A stretch of 64,000 bases of DNA from Flavobacterium sp. IB48 (GTDB lineage Bacteria > Bacteroidota > Bacteroidia > Flavobacteriales > Flavobacteriaceae). The translations under genes and the position numbers were made by a program. The notes beneath the pieces are model-generated. The model made no database searches, was not told the origin of the DNA, and saw only the letters and a list, made by a program, of their open reading frames with translations. The stretch covers positions 554,253-618,252 of the forward strand of contig NZ_JAEFCA010000003.1 of assembly GCF_016405855.1 (NCBI RefSeq). Reading direction: 5' to 3'. Position 1 is the stretch's first letter; each line of letters opens with the position of its first letter. Positions 15,910-24,313 of this stretch are shown piece after piece.

Positions 15910-16542
15910 ATGAGCAATTTCTTAGACAATCAAAATTGGAGATACGCAGTTAAACAATATGATGCTTCAAAAAAGATATCAGAAGCTGATTTAAATACAT
16001 TAAAAGAAGCGGTTAGATTAAGCGCTTCTTCATACGGATTACAACCTTACAAAGTAGTTATTGTTGAAAATCCAGAATTGAGAGAAAAATTAAAAGGTGC
16101 AGCTTGGGGGCAAACTCAAATTACTGATGCTTCTCACCTATTCATTTTTGCAAACGACTTAAGTCTTGATGCAGGTTCTGTTGACAAATACATCAGCAAC
16201 ATCAGTGAAGTAAGAGGTGTTCCTACAGAAGCTTTAGGCGGATTTAGCGATATGATGAAAAATGTAATTTCAAATTTATCTGAAGATGCAAAACACATCT
16301 GGACTGCAAAACAAACTTACTTAGCTTTGGGGAACTTATTAAATGCAGCTGCTGACTTAAAAATTGATGCAACACCAATGGAAGGTTTCAATGCGGCTCA
16401 ATTTAATGAAATCTTAGGTTTCGATAAATTAGGCCTAAATGCTTCAGTTATTGCAACTGTAGGTTACAGACATGATGACGACAAATCTCAGCATCACAAA
16501 AAAGTTAGAAAATCACACGAAGAATTATTTATCACTCTATAA
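15910..16542 (+). CDS. NAD(P)H-dependent nitroreductase-family oxidoreductase
   Basis: A 210-residue FMN enzyme of the nitroreductase fold (NfsB-like), cytoplasmic. Typical elements are an N-terminal RYAVKQYDASKKI, the phosphate-binding region LSASSYGLQPYKVVIV near residue 37, and a C-terminal TVGYRHDDDKSQHHKKVRKS. Such proteins reduce quinones, nitro compounds or flavins at the expense of NAD(P)H. It sits between a MarR regulator and a YceI protein, a combination often tied to electrophile or quinone stress. Confidence 0.88.
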   Translation: MSNFLDNQNWRYAVKQYDASKKISEADLNTLKEAVRLSASSYGLQPYKVVIVENPELREKLKGAAWGQTQITDASHLFIFANDLSLDAGSVDKYISNISEVRGVPTEALGGFSDMMKNVISNLSEDAKHIWTAKQTYLALGNLLNAAADLKIDATPMEGFNAAQFNEILGFDKLGLNASVIATVGYRHDDDKSQHHKKVRKSHEELFITL

Positions 16543-16580
16543 TTATTTATTAATCAAATTCAAATTTTAATTTTAAAAAC

Positions 16581-17147
16581 ATGAAAAATTTAAAAACTAT
16601 TGCAATAGCATTATTCGTAGCAGCAGCTGGAATCTCAGTAAACGCTCAAACTAAAAAAATCGACGTAAAAGCATCTACAATTAAATGGGTAGGTAAAAAA
16701 GTAACTGGAGAGCACTCTGGAACTGTAAACTTTAAAGAAGGTTCTTTAGTTTTCAAAGGAAAAAAATTAGCTGGTGGTAACTTTACAGTTGATATGACTT
16801 CATTAACTTCTACAGATTTAACTGGAGAATACCAAGGAAAATTAAACGGTCACTTAAAAGCTGACGATTTCTTCGGAACTGACAAATTCCCAACTTCAAA
16901 ATTAGTTTTCAAAACTATCGGTGCAAAATCTGCTGACGTTTATACTGTAACTGCAGATTTAACTATCAAAGGAATTACTAAACCAGTAACTTTTGATATC
17001 ACTGTAAAAGGAAACACTGCTACAACTGCTTTCAAAGTTGACAGAACTAAATACGATATTAAATACGGTTCAGGTAGCTTCTTCGACGGTTTAGGAGATA
17101 AAACTATCAATGACGAATTTGAATTGACAGTAGCTTTAAAATTCTAA
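16581..17147 (+). CDS. YceI family periplasmic lipocalin-like protein
   Basis: A 188-residue exported protein with a clear signal peptide (residues 1-22, cleavage after VNA). The rest is the YceI beta-barrel, a fold that binds long isoprenoids in characterised members. Family marks are WVGKKVTGEHSGTVNFKEG (about 34-52), GHLKADDFFGTDKFPTS (about 89-105) and FDITVKG. It follows the nitroreductase by 38 bp and is followed by a terminator, so it closes the MarR operon. Ligand unknown. Confidence 0.9.
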   Translation: MKNLKTIAIALFVAAAGISVNAQTKKIDVKASTIKWVGKKVTGEHSGTVNFKEGSLVFKGKKLAGGNFTVDMTSLTSTDLTGEYQGKLNGHLKADDFFGTDKFPTSKLVFKTIGAKSADVYTVTADLTIKGITKPVTFDITVKGNTATTAFKVDRTKYDIKYGSGSFFDGLGDKTINDEFELTVALKF

Positions 17148-17177
17148 TATTTAGACCTTACTAATTCAGAAATACAG

Positions 17178-17218
17178 TAAACCCCGACAGTTTTAAACTT
17201 TCGGGGTTTATTTTTTTT
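17178..17218 (+). terminator. Intrinsic terminator after yceI
   Basis: TAAACCCCGA (17178-17187) pairs with TCGGGGTTTA (17201-17210), followed by a run of eight T. It is about 30 bases past the YceI stop. Confidence 0.88.
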
Positions 17219-17353
17219 AAACTTTTCAAAAACTTAACATTCTTAATAATAAAGTAACTCTTTCGTAATAAGTATCAGGACTTTGATTAACATACGGCTT
17301 CTATTTTTGGGACAATTAAAAAAAATCAAAAACTAGAAATTAAAATCATAGTT

Positions 17354-18634
17354 ATGAAAACAAAACTACATATTGCATGCATACTCTTCATTATCAGCTT
17401 TTTCGCACAAGCTCAACAACAGCCAAAAGGAATCACTGGTACTTCAAACTGGATGACCAACTGGACGAGCTTTAGACCAGCTGCAAATGACTATGGCGAA
17501 GCAACCAATATAATTGCCGGAACAATCGATAAAGATACACGTTTAGTAAAACGTAATATTTATCATTTGGTTGGTGTTGTGTATGTTACAAACAATGCAA
17601 CGTTAACTATCGAGCCAGGAACTGTTATACGTGGTGACGATAAAACATGCGGAACGCTTGTTATTACCAATGGAGCTAAAATTATGGCTGAAGGATTAGA
17701 AACTGACCCTATTATCTTTACATCAGAAAATGAAATAAACAATAGAAAACCAGGAGATTGGGGCGGAATTATAGTTTTAGGAAAAGCACCAATAAACTCA
17801 TTAGGAGGTATTCATACTTTGCCTTTCGATTTAGATCCAACTTTAAATCATTATGGAGGGCAAGATCCAGAAGACAATTCAGGAACTCTAAAATATGTTA
17901 GAATCGAATATGCCGGAAGAAAATTAAGCGCTTCAAAAGAGTTAAACGGTCTTTCTCTTGCTGGTGTTGGAAGAAAAACAACTGTGAGCCACGTTCAAAT
18001 TAGTTTTTCAAATGATGATTCTTTCGAATGTTATGGCGGAGATTTGAATTTAAGCAACTTGGTTTCATTCAGAACAACAGACGACGATTTTGATTTTACA
18101 CAAGGAGCTCAAATTAATATTAGCAATAGTATTGCAATTCGCCATCCGTTTTCTTCAGATATTTCGGGTTCAAGATGTTTTGAGGCTGATTCTTACGAGA
18201 AAGTTGCGAATACAGACATGACTAAAAAAATGACTAAAATAAATGCAAACAACATTACTTTGGTTAATTTAGAGGAAAACAATCAAGGCTTGGTGAGAGA
18301 ATCTGCTTACATCAAAGAAAATACCTTTTTCAACCTAACCAATAGTGTGGTTTCTGGATTTGCACCATTTATTTTGTTGGAAGGAAATATCGGAAATGGT
18401 GAAGCAAATTTATCAAAAATCACTTTTAAAAATATTGTAGCAAACAATTGTCAAGGTGAAATTGAAAGCGAATCTGGAAGCAATATTCCTGGCATAAAAA
18501 ACTATTATGGAAACCCTGCTTACGGAATAGAATATACAAAATTGAAACTTAGTGAGCTGTTTGCACTTCCAAATATTAAAGGAAATCCAGATTTCAGATT
18601 AAATGTAAACAATACCATAGCAAGTGGAAATTAA
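17354..18634 (+). CDS. Secreted right-handed beta-helix-like protein
   Basis: A 426-residue exported protein of unassigned function. The N-terminus is a signal peptide (residues 1-20, ending AQAQ). The body has repetitive short beta strands with TVIRGDD, GDWGGIIVLGKAPINS and repeated LVNLE/NISNSI patterns, as in surface parallel beta-helix proteins of Bacteroidota. No catalytic signature was recognised and no C-terminal type IX secretion tail is obvious. It is monocistronic, with a 200-bp gap before it and the trp leader after it. Confidence 0.7.
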   Translation: MKTKLHIACILFIISFFAQAQQQPKGITGTSNWMTNWTSFRPAANDYGEATNIIAGTIDKDTRLVKRNIYHLVGVVYVTNNATLTIEPGTVIRGDDKTCGTLVITNGAKIMAEGLETDPIIFTSENEINNRKPGDWGGIIVLGKAPINSLGGIHTLPFDLDPTLNHYGGQDPEDNSGTLKYVRIEYAGRKLSASKELNGLSLAGVGRKTTVSHVQISFSNDDSFECYGGDLNLSNLVSFRTTDDDFDFTQGAQINISNSIAIRHPFSSDISGSRCFEADSYEKVANTDMTKKMTKINANNITLVNLEENNQGLVRESAYIKENTFFNLTNSVVSGFAPFILLEGNIGNGEANLSKITFKNIVANNCQGEIESESGSNIPGIKNYYGNPAYGIEYTKLKLSELFALPNIKGNPDFRLNVNNTIASGN

Positions 18635-18731
18635 GGAGTTATAGGAAGATTTGTGATTAAAATTTAACAAATTTCAGAAATTCGAAAAGATTTTTTTGGA
18701 ATTTTATGTACTCTAATTAAAATTACATTTA

Positions 18732-18739
18732 TATCTTTG
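18732..18739 (+). promoter_or_regulatory. trp operon -7 box
   Basis: TATCTTTG matches the TAnnTTTG consensus 18 bases before the leader-peptide start, so transcription should begin just ahead of the leader ATG. Confidence 0.6.
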
Positions 18740-18757
18740 TCACATCAAAATAAAGAA

Positions 18758-18814
18758 ATGAGAACAATTTTAAACAATACTTGGTGGTGGAGCAATTTAC
18801 GTCAGACGTCGTGA
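18758..18814 (+). CDS. trpL: trp leader peptide (MRTILNNTWWWSNLRQTS)
   Basis: An 18-residue frame with three consecutive Trp codons (TGG at 18782-18790) and a TGA stop at 18812-18814, placed between the trp -7 box and an intrinsic terminator ahead of trpE. Ribosome stalling at the Trp codons would sense charged tRNA-Trp. Trp is otherwise rare, so a WWW run in such a short frame at exactly this place is strong evidence. The gene is too short for ordinary gene finders. Confidence 0.9.
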   Translation: MRTILNNTWWWSNLRQTS

Positions 18815-18888
18815 ACGAAGCTTCCTATGGTATTGTAAGAAATATAAAAATATAAAGGGCTTGTCATCACGACAAGCCCTTTTTTTTT
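18774..18888 (+). promoter_or_regulatory. trp attenuator with alternative pairings
   Basis: Three pairings are visible. Pairing 1:2 is ACAATAC (18774-18780) with GTATTGT (18830-18836); it includes codons next to the Trp run. The terminator is 18854-18865 with 18871-18882 followed by T8. A candidate antiterminator is GTCGTGA (18808-18814, containing the leader stop) with TCACGAC (18867-18873, loop and 3' arm of the terminator). A ribosome on the stop codon would mask the antiterminator strand, while one stalled on Trp codons would leave it free. Pairings were found by eye without energy calculation. Confidence 0.75.
18854..18888 (+). terminator. trp leader intrinsic terminator
   Basis: AAAGGGCTTGTC (18854-18865), loop ATCAC, GACAAGCCCTTT (18871-18882), continuing into a T run. 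This is a perfect 12-bp stem about 40 bases after the leader stop codon and 46 bases before trpE. Confidence 0.92.
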
Positions 18889-18933
18889 GATTCAATTGAA
18901 AACAAATTAACGAACAACATAAAACTATATATT

Positions 18934-20334
18934 TTGAAACCTTTTATTCTTAATACACATTACAAACAAATTCTGGCAGATACAGTAACGCCAGTAAGCA
19001 TTTATTTTAAAATCAGAGATAAATTCCCAAATAGTTTATTACTAGAAAGTAGTGATTATCATGGAAATGATAACAGTTTCTCTTATATCTGCTGCAATCC
19101 TATCGCTACTATTAAAATCGAAAATGAGACAATCTCAAAAACTTTTCCTGACGGAACTTCTGAGAAAACTGTGATCGATGCTTCAACAAATATTCCTCAG
19201 GTAATTCAGGAATTTTCAAGCCAATTCAAATCAGAAAAAAACGATTTTAAATTCATCAACAACGGTTTATTTGGATACATTTCTTATGACGCTGTTCGTT
19301 ATTTCGAGAAAGTATCTATTGCAAAAAAAGACAATGCAACTTCAATTCCAGATGTTTTTTATGCTGTTTATCAAAACATTATTGCAATTAACCACTTTAA
19401 AAATGAAGCTTATATTTTCTGCCACAGTTTAGACGGAAAAAATAATATTGCAGAAATCGAGCAATTATTGCAATCAAGAAATATTGCTTCTTATAAATTT
19501 TCTAAAGAAGGCGAAGGTTTCTCTAACTTGACTGATGAAGAATTTAAAGCAAATGTGGCTTTAGCCAAAAAACACTGCTATCGCGGAGATGTTTTTCAAT
19601 TGGTTCTTTCTCGACGATTTACTCAAGGTTTCAAAGGAGATGAATTCAATGTATACAGAGCTTTAAGAAGCATTAACCCTTCTCCTTATTTATTCTTTTT
19701 TGATTACGGAGATTTCAAAATATTCGGTTCTTCACCAGAAGCACAAATTATCGTAAAAGATAGAAAAGCCGAAATTCATCCAATTGCGGGAACTTTCAAA
19801 AGAACTGGAAATGATGAGCGTGATGCACTTTTAGCTAAAGAACTTTCTGAAGATAAAAAAGAAAACAGTGAACACGTTATGCTGGTTGATTTAGCGAGAA
19901 ACGATTTAAGTAGAAACGGACATGATGTAAATGTAGAAAAATACAGAGAAGTTCAGTTTTTCTCTCACGTAATTCACTTAGTTTCTAAAGTTACAGGACA
20001 TTTACACGATAAAGCAACAACAATGCAAGTCGTAGCAGATACTTTTCCAGCAGGAACTTTAAGCGGAGCACCAAAACACAGAGCTATGCAATTAATTGAA
20101 GATTGCGAAAAGACAAATCGTAACTTCTATGGAGGCGCAATCGGAGTTATGGATTTTGACGGAAACTTTAATCATGCGATTATGATTCGAACTTTCCTTT
20201 CTAAAAATCACCAATTGCATTGTCAAGCAGGAGCTGGAATTGTAGCAAGTTCTGACGAAGAAAGTGAAATGCAAGAAGTTTACAATAAGTTGAGAGCCTT
20301 GAATACAGCGTTAGAAATGGCAGAACAGATTTAG
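18934..20334 (+). CDS. trpE: Anthranilate synthase component I
   Basis: Converts chorismate to anthranilate with ammonia supplied by TrpG, the first step of tryptophan synthesis. 466 residues, starting at a TTG codon (MKPFILNTHYKQ). The tryptophan-feedback motif LLESSD is present near residue 35 and catalytic motifs HPIAGTFKRTG and DLARNDLSRNG in the C-terminal half, plus FPAGTLSGAPK. First structural gene after the attenuator. It is distinguished from PabB/menF by the LLES motif and the operon. Confidence 0.96.
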   Translation: MKPFILNTHYKQILADTVTPVSIYFKIRDKFPNSLLLESSDYHGNDNSFSYICCNPIATIKIENETISKTFPDGTSEKTVIDASTNIPQVIQEFSSQFKSEKNDFKFINNGLFGYISYDAVRYFEKVSIAKKDNATSIPDVFYAVYQNIIAINHFKNEAYIFCHSLDGKNNIAEIEQLLQSRNIASYKFSKEGEGFSNLTDEEFKANVALAKKHCYRGDVFQLVLSRRFTQGFKGDEFNVYRALRSINPSPYLFFFDYGDFKIFGSSPEAQIIVKDRKAEIHPIAGTFKRTGNDERDALLAKELSEDKKENSEHVMLVDLARNDLSRNGHDVNVEKYREVQFFSHVIHLVSKVTGHLHDKATTMQVVADTFPAGTLSGAPKHRAMQLIEDCEKTNRNFYGGAIGVMDFDGNFNHAIMIRTFLSKNHQLHCQAGAGIVASSDEESEMQEVYNKLRALNTALEMAEQI

Positions 20335-20374
20335 TTTCAAGTTATTGAAACGTGAAACTTGAAACCTGAAACAA
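20335..20374. repeat. Degenerate GAAACTTG repeat in the trpE-lipoprotein spacer
   Basis: Units TTTCAAGTTATTGAAAC, GTGAAACTTGAAACCTGAAA follow directly after the trpE stop; the two orientations can pair. Confidence 0.6.
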
Positions 20375-20402
20375 TTAAAAACAAACCATAAAACCACAAA
20401 CT

Positions 20403-20846
20403 ATGAAAAAAGCAGTATCAATTTTAGTTTTAATCATTACCCTTAGTTCTTGCAATTCAGAAAAAAAACAAAACCCTATTGAAGGAACCTGGCGTCTTAT
20501 ATCAGCTGAAACGACAGAGAAAGATTCTACTTTTTCGACTTTCAATACAAAAACAAAAATGATTAAAATTATAAACGATACACATTTTGCTTTTTTTAAT
20601 CATGATTTGAAAAATGGAAAAGATTCCACATCAGCATTGTTCTTTGGCGGAGGCGGAAAATATACTTTGAAAGATAGTATTTACACCGAAAATCTGGAGT
20701 TCTTCAACAACCGTGATTGGGAAAACAACAAATTTGAATTTGTAGTGAAAGTTCAAAACGACACCTTAATTCAAAAAGGAGTAGAAAAAGTAGAAAAATT
20801 AGGAGTAGATCGTATTATAGTAGAAAAATACGTTCGAGAAAAATAA
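20403..20846 (+). CDS. Small lipoprotein inside the trp operon
   Basis: A 147-residue lipoprotein. The signal peptide ends in a lipobox LSSC (Cys17). The mature part, starting NSEKKQNPIEGTWRL, has the strand pattern of lipocalin-like (DUF4488/lipocalin_4-type) proteins: GTWRLISAE, then HFAFFNHD and GGGGKYTLKDSIYTENLEF. Function unknown. It lies in the same orientation between trpE (68 bp) and trpG (89 bp), an odd place for a surface lipoprotein with no evident link to tryptophan. Confidence 0.78.
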   Translation: MKKAVSILVLIITLSSCNSEKKQNPIEGTWRLISAETTEKDSTFSTFNTKTKMIKIINDTHFAFFNHDLKNGKDSTSALFFGGGGKYTLKDSIYTENLEFFNNRDWENNKFEFVVKVQNDTLIQKGVEKVEKLGVDRIIVEKYVREK

Positions 20847-20871
20847 TAAAAAAATTAGTTGCCAGTCTCAG

Positions 20872-20932
20872 TCTCCGTTTTTAGTAAAAAACTTAGCATC
20901 TCAGAACCTTAGCAACTTAGCAACTTAAAAAA
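20872..20932. repeat. CTTAG-type repeat before trpG
   Basis: Degenerate units CTTAGCATC, TCAGAACC, TTAGCAACTTAGCAACTTAA run up to the trpG start codon. Confidence 0.6.
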
Positions 20933-20935
20933 AAA

Positions 20936-21502
20936 ATGAAAAAGATTTTAGTTATAGACAATTACGATAGTTTCACTTACAATTTAGTGCACTATTTAGA
21001 AGATTTAAACTGCGAAGTTACTGTTTACAGAAACGACGAATTTGATATTGATGAAATTGCATCTTTCGAAAAAATATTACTTTCTCCAGGACCTGGAATT
21101 CCAGATGAAGCTGGTTTGTTAAAAGCAGTAATCGAAAAATATAGTCCAACAAAAAGTATTCTTGGCGTTTGTTTAGGACAACAGGCAATTGGAGAAGTTT
21201 TTGGCGGAACACTTTCTAACCTTGATAAAGTATATCACGGAGTTGCAACAAACGTAAAAACTTTAGTAGACGACGAAATTTTATTTGAAGGTTTAGGAAA
21301 CGAGTTCGAAGTTGGAAGATACCATTCGTGGGTAGTTGATAATAATTTACCCGAAGATTTAGAAGCAACTTCGGTAGATGAAAACGGACAAATTATGTCT
21401 TTACGTCACAAAAATTATGATGTAAGAGGCGTTCAATTTCACCCAGAAAGCGTTTTAACACCAAACGGAAAAAGGATTTTAGAGAATTGGATTAACAGCT
21501 AG
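20936..21502 (+). CDS. trpG: Anthranilate synthase component II (glutamine amidotransferase)
   Basis: A 188-residue class I glutamine amidotransferase that feeds ammonia to TrpE. The catalytic Cys is in LGVCLGQQAIGE (about residue 79), with His and Glu in VQFHPESVLTP near the C-terminus. The N-terminal IDNYDSFTYNLVHYLEDL is typical of TrpG/PabA. As in other bacteria it might also serve PabB, but no pabB is in the window. Genomic place between trpE and trpD supports the anthranilate role. Confidence 0.95.
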   Translation: MKKILVIDNYDSFTYNLVHYLEDLNCEVTVYRNDEFDIDEIASFEKILLSPGPGIPDEAGLLKAVIEKYSPTKSILGVCLGQQAIGEVFGGTLSNLDKVYHGVATNVKTLVDDEILFEGLGNEFEVGRYHSWVVDNNLPEDLEATSVDENGQIMSLRHKNYDVRGVQFHPESVLTPNGKRILENWINS

Positions 21503-21642
21503 TCAAAAGTTTTAAAGTCGAAAGTCATAAAGTCAAAAAAAGGTCTTTCGCTATTTTAAAACTAAAAAACACAAGAAAAAAAATGAATTACAAAGTCAAG
21601 GACTTTAAGGCCTTCGACTTTAGACTTTAAGACTAAATTTCA
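21503..21642. repeat. Degenerate AAGTC repeat in the trpG-trpD spacer
   Basis: The 140-bp spacer is filled with units such as AAAGTCGAAAGTCATAAAGTC and, further on, AAGTCAAGGACTTTAAGGCC and GACTTTAGACTTTAAGAC. It is a distinct family from the CTTAG and GAAACTTG repeats, but similarly short-period and partly self-complementary (AAGTC/GACTT). Confidence 0.6.
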
Positions 21643-22635
21643 ATGAAAACTATATTAAACAAATTAATCAACCACGAAGTGCTTTCTAAAGAAGAAGCAA
21701 AACAAGTATTGATTAATATTTCAAGCGGTCACTACAATCCAAGTCAGATTTCGGCATTTTTGACTGTTTTTATGATGCGCAGCATTACTATTGACGAACT
21801 TTCGGGCTTTCGCGAAGCTTTATTGGATTTATGCATTCGTGTCGATTTATCAGCTTACAACACAATCGATTTATGCGGAACGGGCGGTGACGGAAAAGAC
21901 ACTTTCAATATTTCAACTTTAGCCTCTTTTGTATCTGCAGGAGCAGGAATAAAAGTAGCAAAACATGGAAATTACGGAGTTTCATCTATTTCTGGATCAA
22001 GCAACGTAATGGAAAAAATGGGAATTAAATTCAGCAACGATCCATCATTTTTAGAAAAATGTATTGATCAGGCTGGAATCTGTGTCTTGCACGCTCCCCT
22101 ATTCCACCCAGCAATGAAAAATGTTGGACCAATTAGAAAAGAATTGGCGGTAAAAACCTTCTTTAATATGTTAGGTCCAATGGTAAATCCAGCATTTCCA
22201 CAGAATCAATTGGTTGGAGTTTTCAACTTAGAATTGGCGAGAATGTATGCGTATTTATATCAAAACACCAATACCAATTTCACGATCTTACATTCGCTTG
22301 ACGGATATGATGAAATTTCATTGACTGGTCCAACAAAAACAATTTCTAACCACATGGAAGGAATGTTAAATCCAGAAGATTTTGGCGTTCGTCTTTTATC
22401 GCAAACAGAAATTGAAGGCGGAAAAACAATTGAAGAATCTGCTGCAATTTTCACGAATATCATTTCTGGAAAAGGAAACGAAGCTCAAAATAATGTAGTT
22501 TGTGCCAATGCTGCAATGGCAATTTCAACCGTTACCAAATGCTCTCCTAAAGAAGGTTTTGAAATAGCAAAAGAAAGTTTATTGTCAGGGAAAGGACATC
22601 AAGCATTAAAAAAATTACAAGAGTTAAGTAAATAA
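21643..22635 (+). CDS. trpD: Anthranilate phosphoribosyltransferase
   Basis: Transfers the phosphoribosyl group from PRPP to anthranilate. 330 residues, the usual family length. The PRPP/anthranilate signature CGTGGDGKDTFNIST is at about residues 80-94, followed by KHGNYGVSS (about 107) and the basic motif GPIRKELAVKTFFNMLGPM (about 164-182). Not fused to TrpG, in contrast to enterobacteria. Confidence 0.96.
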   Translation: MKTILNKLINHEVLSKEEAKQVLINISSGHYNPSQISAFLTVFMMRSITIDELSGFREALLDLCIRVDLSAYNTIDLCGTGGDGKDTFNISTLASFVSAGAGIKVAKHGNYGVSSISGSSNVMEKMGIKFSNDPSFLEKCIDQAGICVLHAPLFHPAMKNVGPIRKELAVKTFFNMLGPMVNPAFPQNQLVGVFNLELARMYAYLYQNTNTNFTILHSLDGYDEISLTGPTKTISNHMEGMLNPEDFGVRLLSQTEIEGGKTIEESAAIFTNIISGKGNEAQNNVVCANAAMAISTVTKCSPKEGFEIAKESLLSGKGHQALKKLQELSK

Positions 22636-22639
22636 AATT

Positions 22640-22716
22640 TTGTTTCAAGTTTCAGGTTTCAAGTTATTTTGAACGTTCTACATCTTGAAACATGAAACAT
22701 GAAACATGAAACAACA
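22640..22716. repeat. GAAAC/GTTTC degenerate repeat in the trpD-trpC spacer
   Basis: Starts with GTTTCAAGTTTCAGGTTTCA and ends with three ATGAAAC units, so the halves are complementary and could form a long imperfect hairpin between the genes. Confidence 0.65.
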
Positions 22717-22721
22717 CAACA

Positions 22722-23501
22722 ATGAACATTTTAGATAAAATAATAATAGACAAAAAAAGAGAAGTGATTTTGAAGAAATCGATTATTCCGGTTTCACAAT
22801 TGGAAGCTTCAGTATTTTTTGGAAAACAGACGATTTCTCTTAGTCAGAAATTAAAAGAAAGTAATTCTGGAATTATTGCAGAACACAAACGCCGTTCTCC
22901 TTCAAAATCAATCATCAACAATAATTTTACAGTTGAAGAAGTAGTTAAAGGTTATGAAACTGCTGGCGCATGCGGAATCTCCGTTTTAACTGACGGAAAA
23001 TACTTTGGCGGTTCTCTAGACGATTTACTTCTGGCAAGAGCTTCAGTAAATATTCCGCTTTTACGAAAAGAATTTATTGTAGACGAATATCAGATTCTAG
23101 AAGCAAAAGCTCACGGAGCCGATTTAATTTTATTAATCGCTGCCGTTTTAACGCGTGAAGAAATTAAATCTTTATCTGAATTTGCAAAAAGTTTAGGTTT
23201 AGAAGTTCTTTTAGAAGTTCACAATCAAGAAGAATTAGAAAAATCAATTATGCCAACTTTAGATATGATTGGCGTAAACAATAGAAACCTAAAAACATTC
23301 GAAGTAAGTTTAGATTTCAGCAAAGAACTGGCATCTCAAATTCCAAACGATTTTGTAAAAGTTTCTGAAAGCGGTATTTCATCAATTGAAGCCATTCAAG
23401 AACTTAAACCATACGGTTACAAAGGTTTCCTAATTGGAGAAAACTTCATGAAAACTGATAATGCTGGATTAGCAGCGACGGAATTTATTAGTAAGATATA
23501 A
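22722..23501 (+). CDS. trpC: Indole-3-glycerol-phosphate synthase
   Basis: A 259-residue TIM-barrel enzyme that closes carboxyphenylamino-deoxyribulose phosphate to indole-3-glycerol phosphate. The family motif IIAEHKRRSPSKSIIN (about residues 51-66) carries catalytic Lys and Glu, with LRKEFIVDEYQILEA (about 117), LLEVHN and IGVNNRNLKTFEV further on. Stand-alone, not fused to TrpF. Confidence 0.96.
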   Translation: MNILDKIIIDKKREVILKKSIIPVSQLEASVFFGKQTISLSQKLKESNSGIIAEHKRRSPSKSIINNNFTVEEVVKGYETAGACGISVLTDGKYFGGSLDDLLLARASVNIPLLRKEFIVDEYQILEAKAHGADLILLIAAVLTREEIKSLSEFAKSLGLEVLLEVHNQEELEKSIMPTLDMIGVNNRNLKTFEVSLDFSKELASQIPNDFVKVSESGISSIEAIQELKPYGYKGFLIGENFMKTDNAGLAATEFISKI

Positions 23502-23510
23502 TTTTGGTTT

Positions 23511-23570
23511 GCCACAAATTACACAAATTTCCACTAATTAAATTCGTGCTAATCCGTGAAATTCGTGGCA
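23511..23570. repeat. GCCACGAATT-family palindrome in the trpC-trpF spacer
   Basis: Inverted element bounded by GCCACAAATTACACAAATTT and its counterpart GTGAAATTCGTGGC. The rest of the 167-bp spacer (to 23668) holds another imperfect pair (GCGCAAAGCTTTGCG ... TTAGCGCACTTTGCG). Confidence 0.65.
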
Positions 23571-23668
23571 ACAATATAAGCGCAAAGCTTTGCGAACTTT
23601 TTCGCATTTTAAACACAATACAAAAACAAAAAACCTTAGCGCACTTTGCGTTAAAAAAACACAACGAA

Positions 23669-24301
23669 ATGAAACTCAAAATATGCGGCATGAAATATCC
23701 AGAAAATATCCTCGAAGTAGGCGCGCTCCTACCCGATTATATGGGATTTATTTTCTGGGAAAAATCTGCTAGATATTGCAACGGGAATGTTCCCGAGTTG
23801 GTCAAAACAATCAAAAAAGTGGGTGTTTTTGTCAACCAAAGTCAGGAAGAAATTCTGGAAAAAGTTGAAAAATACAATTTGCAAGCAGTTCAATTACACG
23901 GAGAAGAATCAGTTGAATTTTGTTCAGCTTTAAAGGAAAAACTTCCAAAGAAAATTGAAATTATCAAAGTATTTTCGGCCGATGAAAATTTTGATTTTGA
24001 GATTATAAAGCCTTTTGAAAATGTCTGCGATTATTTTCTGTTTGACACAAAAGGAAAACTTCCAGGCGGAAATGGAACAACTTTCGACTGGAGCATATTA
24101 AAAAAATACAATTCGAAAAAGCCTTTCTTTTTGAGCGGTGGCATCGGAATGAATGAATTAAAAGCCATTGAAGAAATTTCAAAAACAAAATTACCTATTT
24201 ACGCTGTTGATGTAAACAGTAAATTTGAAATCGAACCAGGGCTGAAAAATAAAAATCTATTTAGCAATTTCAAACGCAAATTTGATGTTGCCAACTTTTA
24301 A
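23669..24301 (+). CDS. trpF: Phosphoribosylanthranilate isomerase
   Basis: Catalyses the Amadori rearrangement of phosphoribosylanthranilate. The start is placed at 23669 (MKLKICGMKYPENI), giving 210 residues with the catalytic Cys in KICGMK; the open frame extends upstream only through a repeat-filled spacer. Other marks are VGVFVNQSQEEIL, VQLHGEE and a catalytic Asp in LFDTKGKLPGGNGTTFDW, plus the phosphate site LSGGIGMNE. Confidence 0.94.
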   Translation: MKLKICGMKYPENILEVGALLPDYMGFIFWEKSARYCNGNVPELVKTIKKVGVFVNQSQEEILEKVEKYNLQAVQLHGEESVEFCSALKEKLPKKIEIIKVFSADENFDFEIIKPFENVCDYFLFDTKGKLPGGNGTTFDWSILKKYNSKKPFFLSGGIGMNELKAIEEISKTKLPIYAVDVNSKFEIEPGLKNKNLFSNFKRKFDVANF

Positions 24302-24313
24302 AATTTAAATAAA

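Noticed and set aside
18635..18757. Trp RNA-binding (TRAP) or T-box control of trp
   Set aside because: No T-box specifier/antiterminator pattern and no GAG/UAG triplet series; the leader-peptide model explains the region better.
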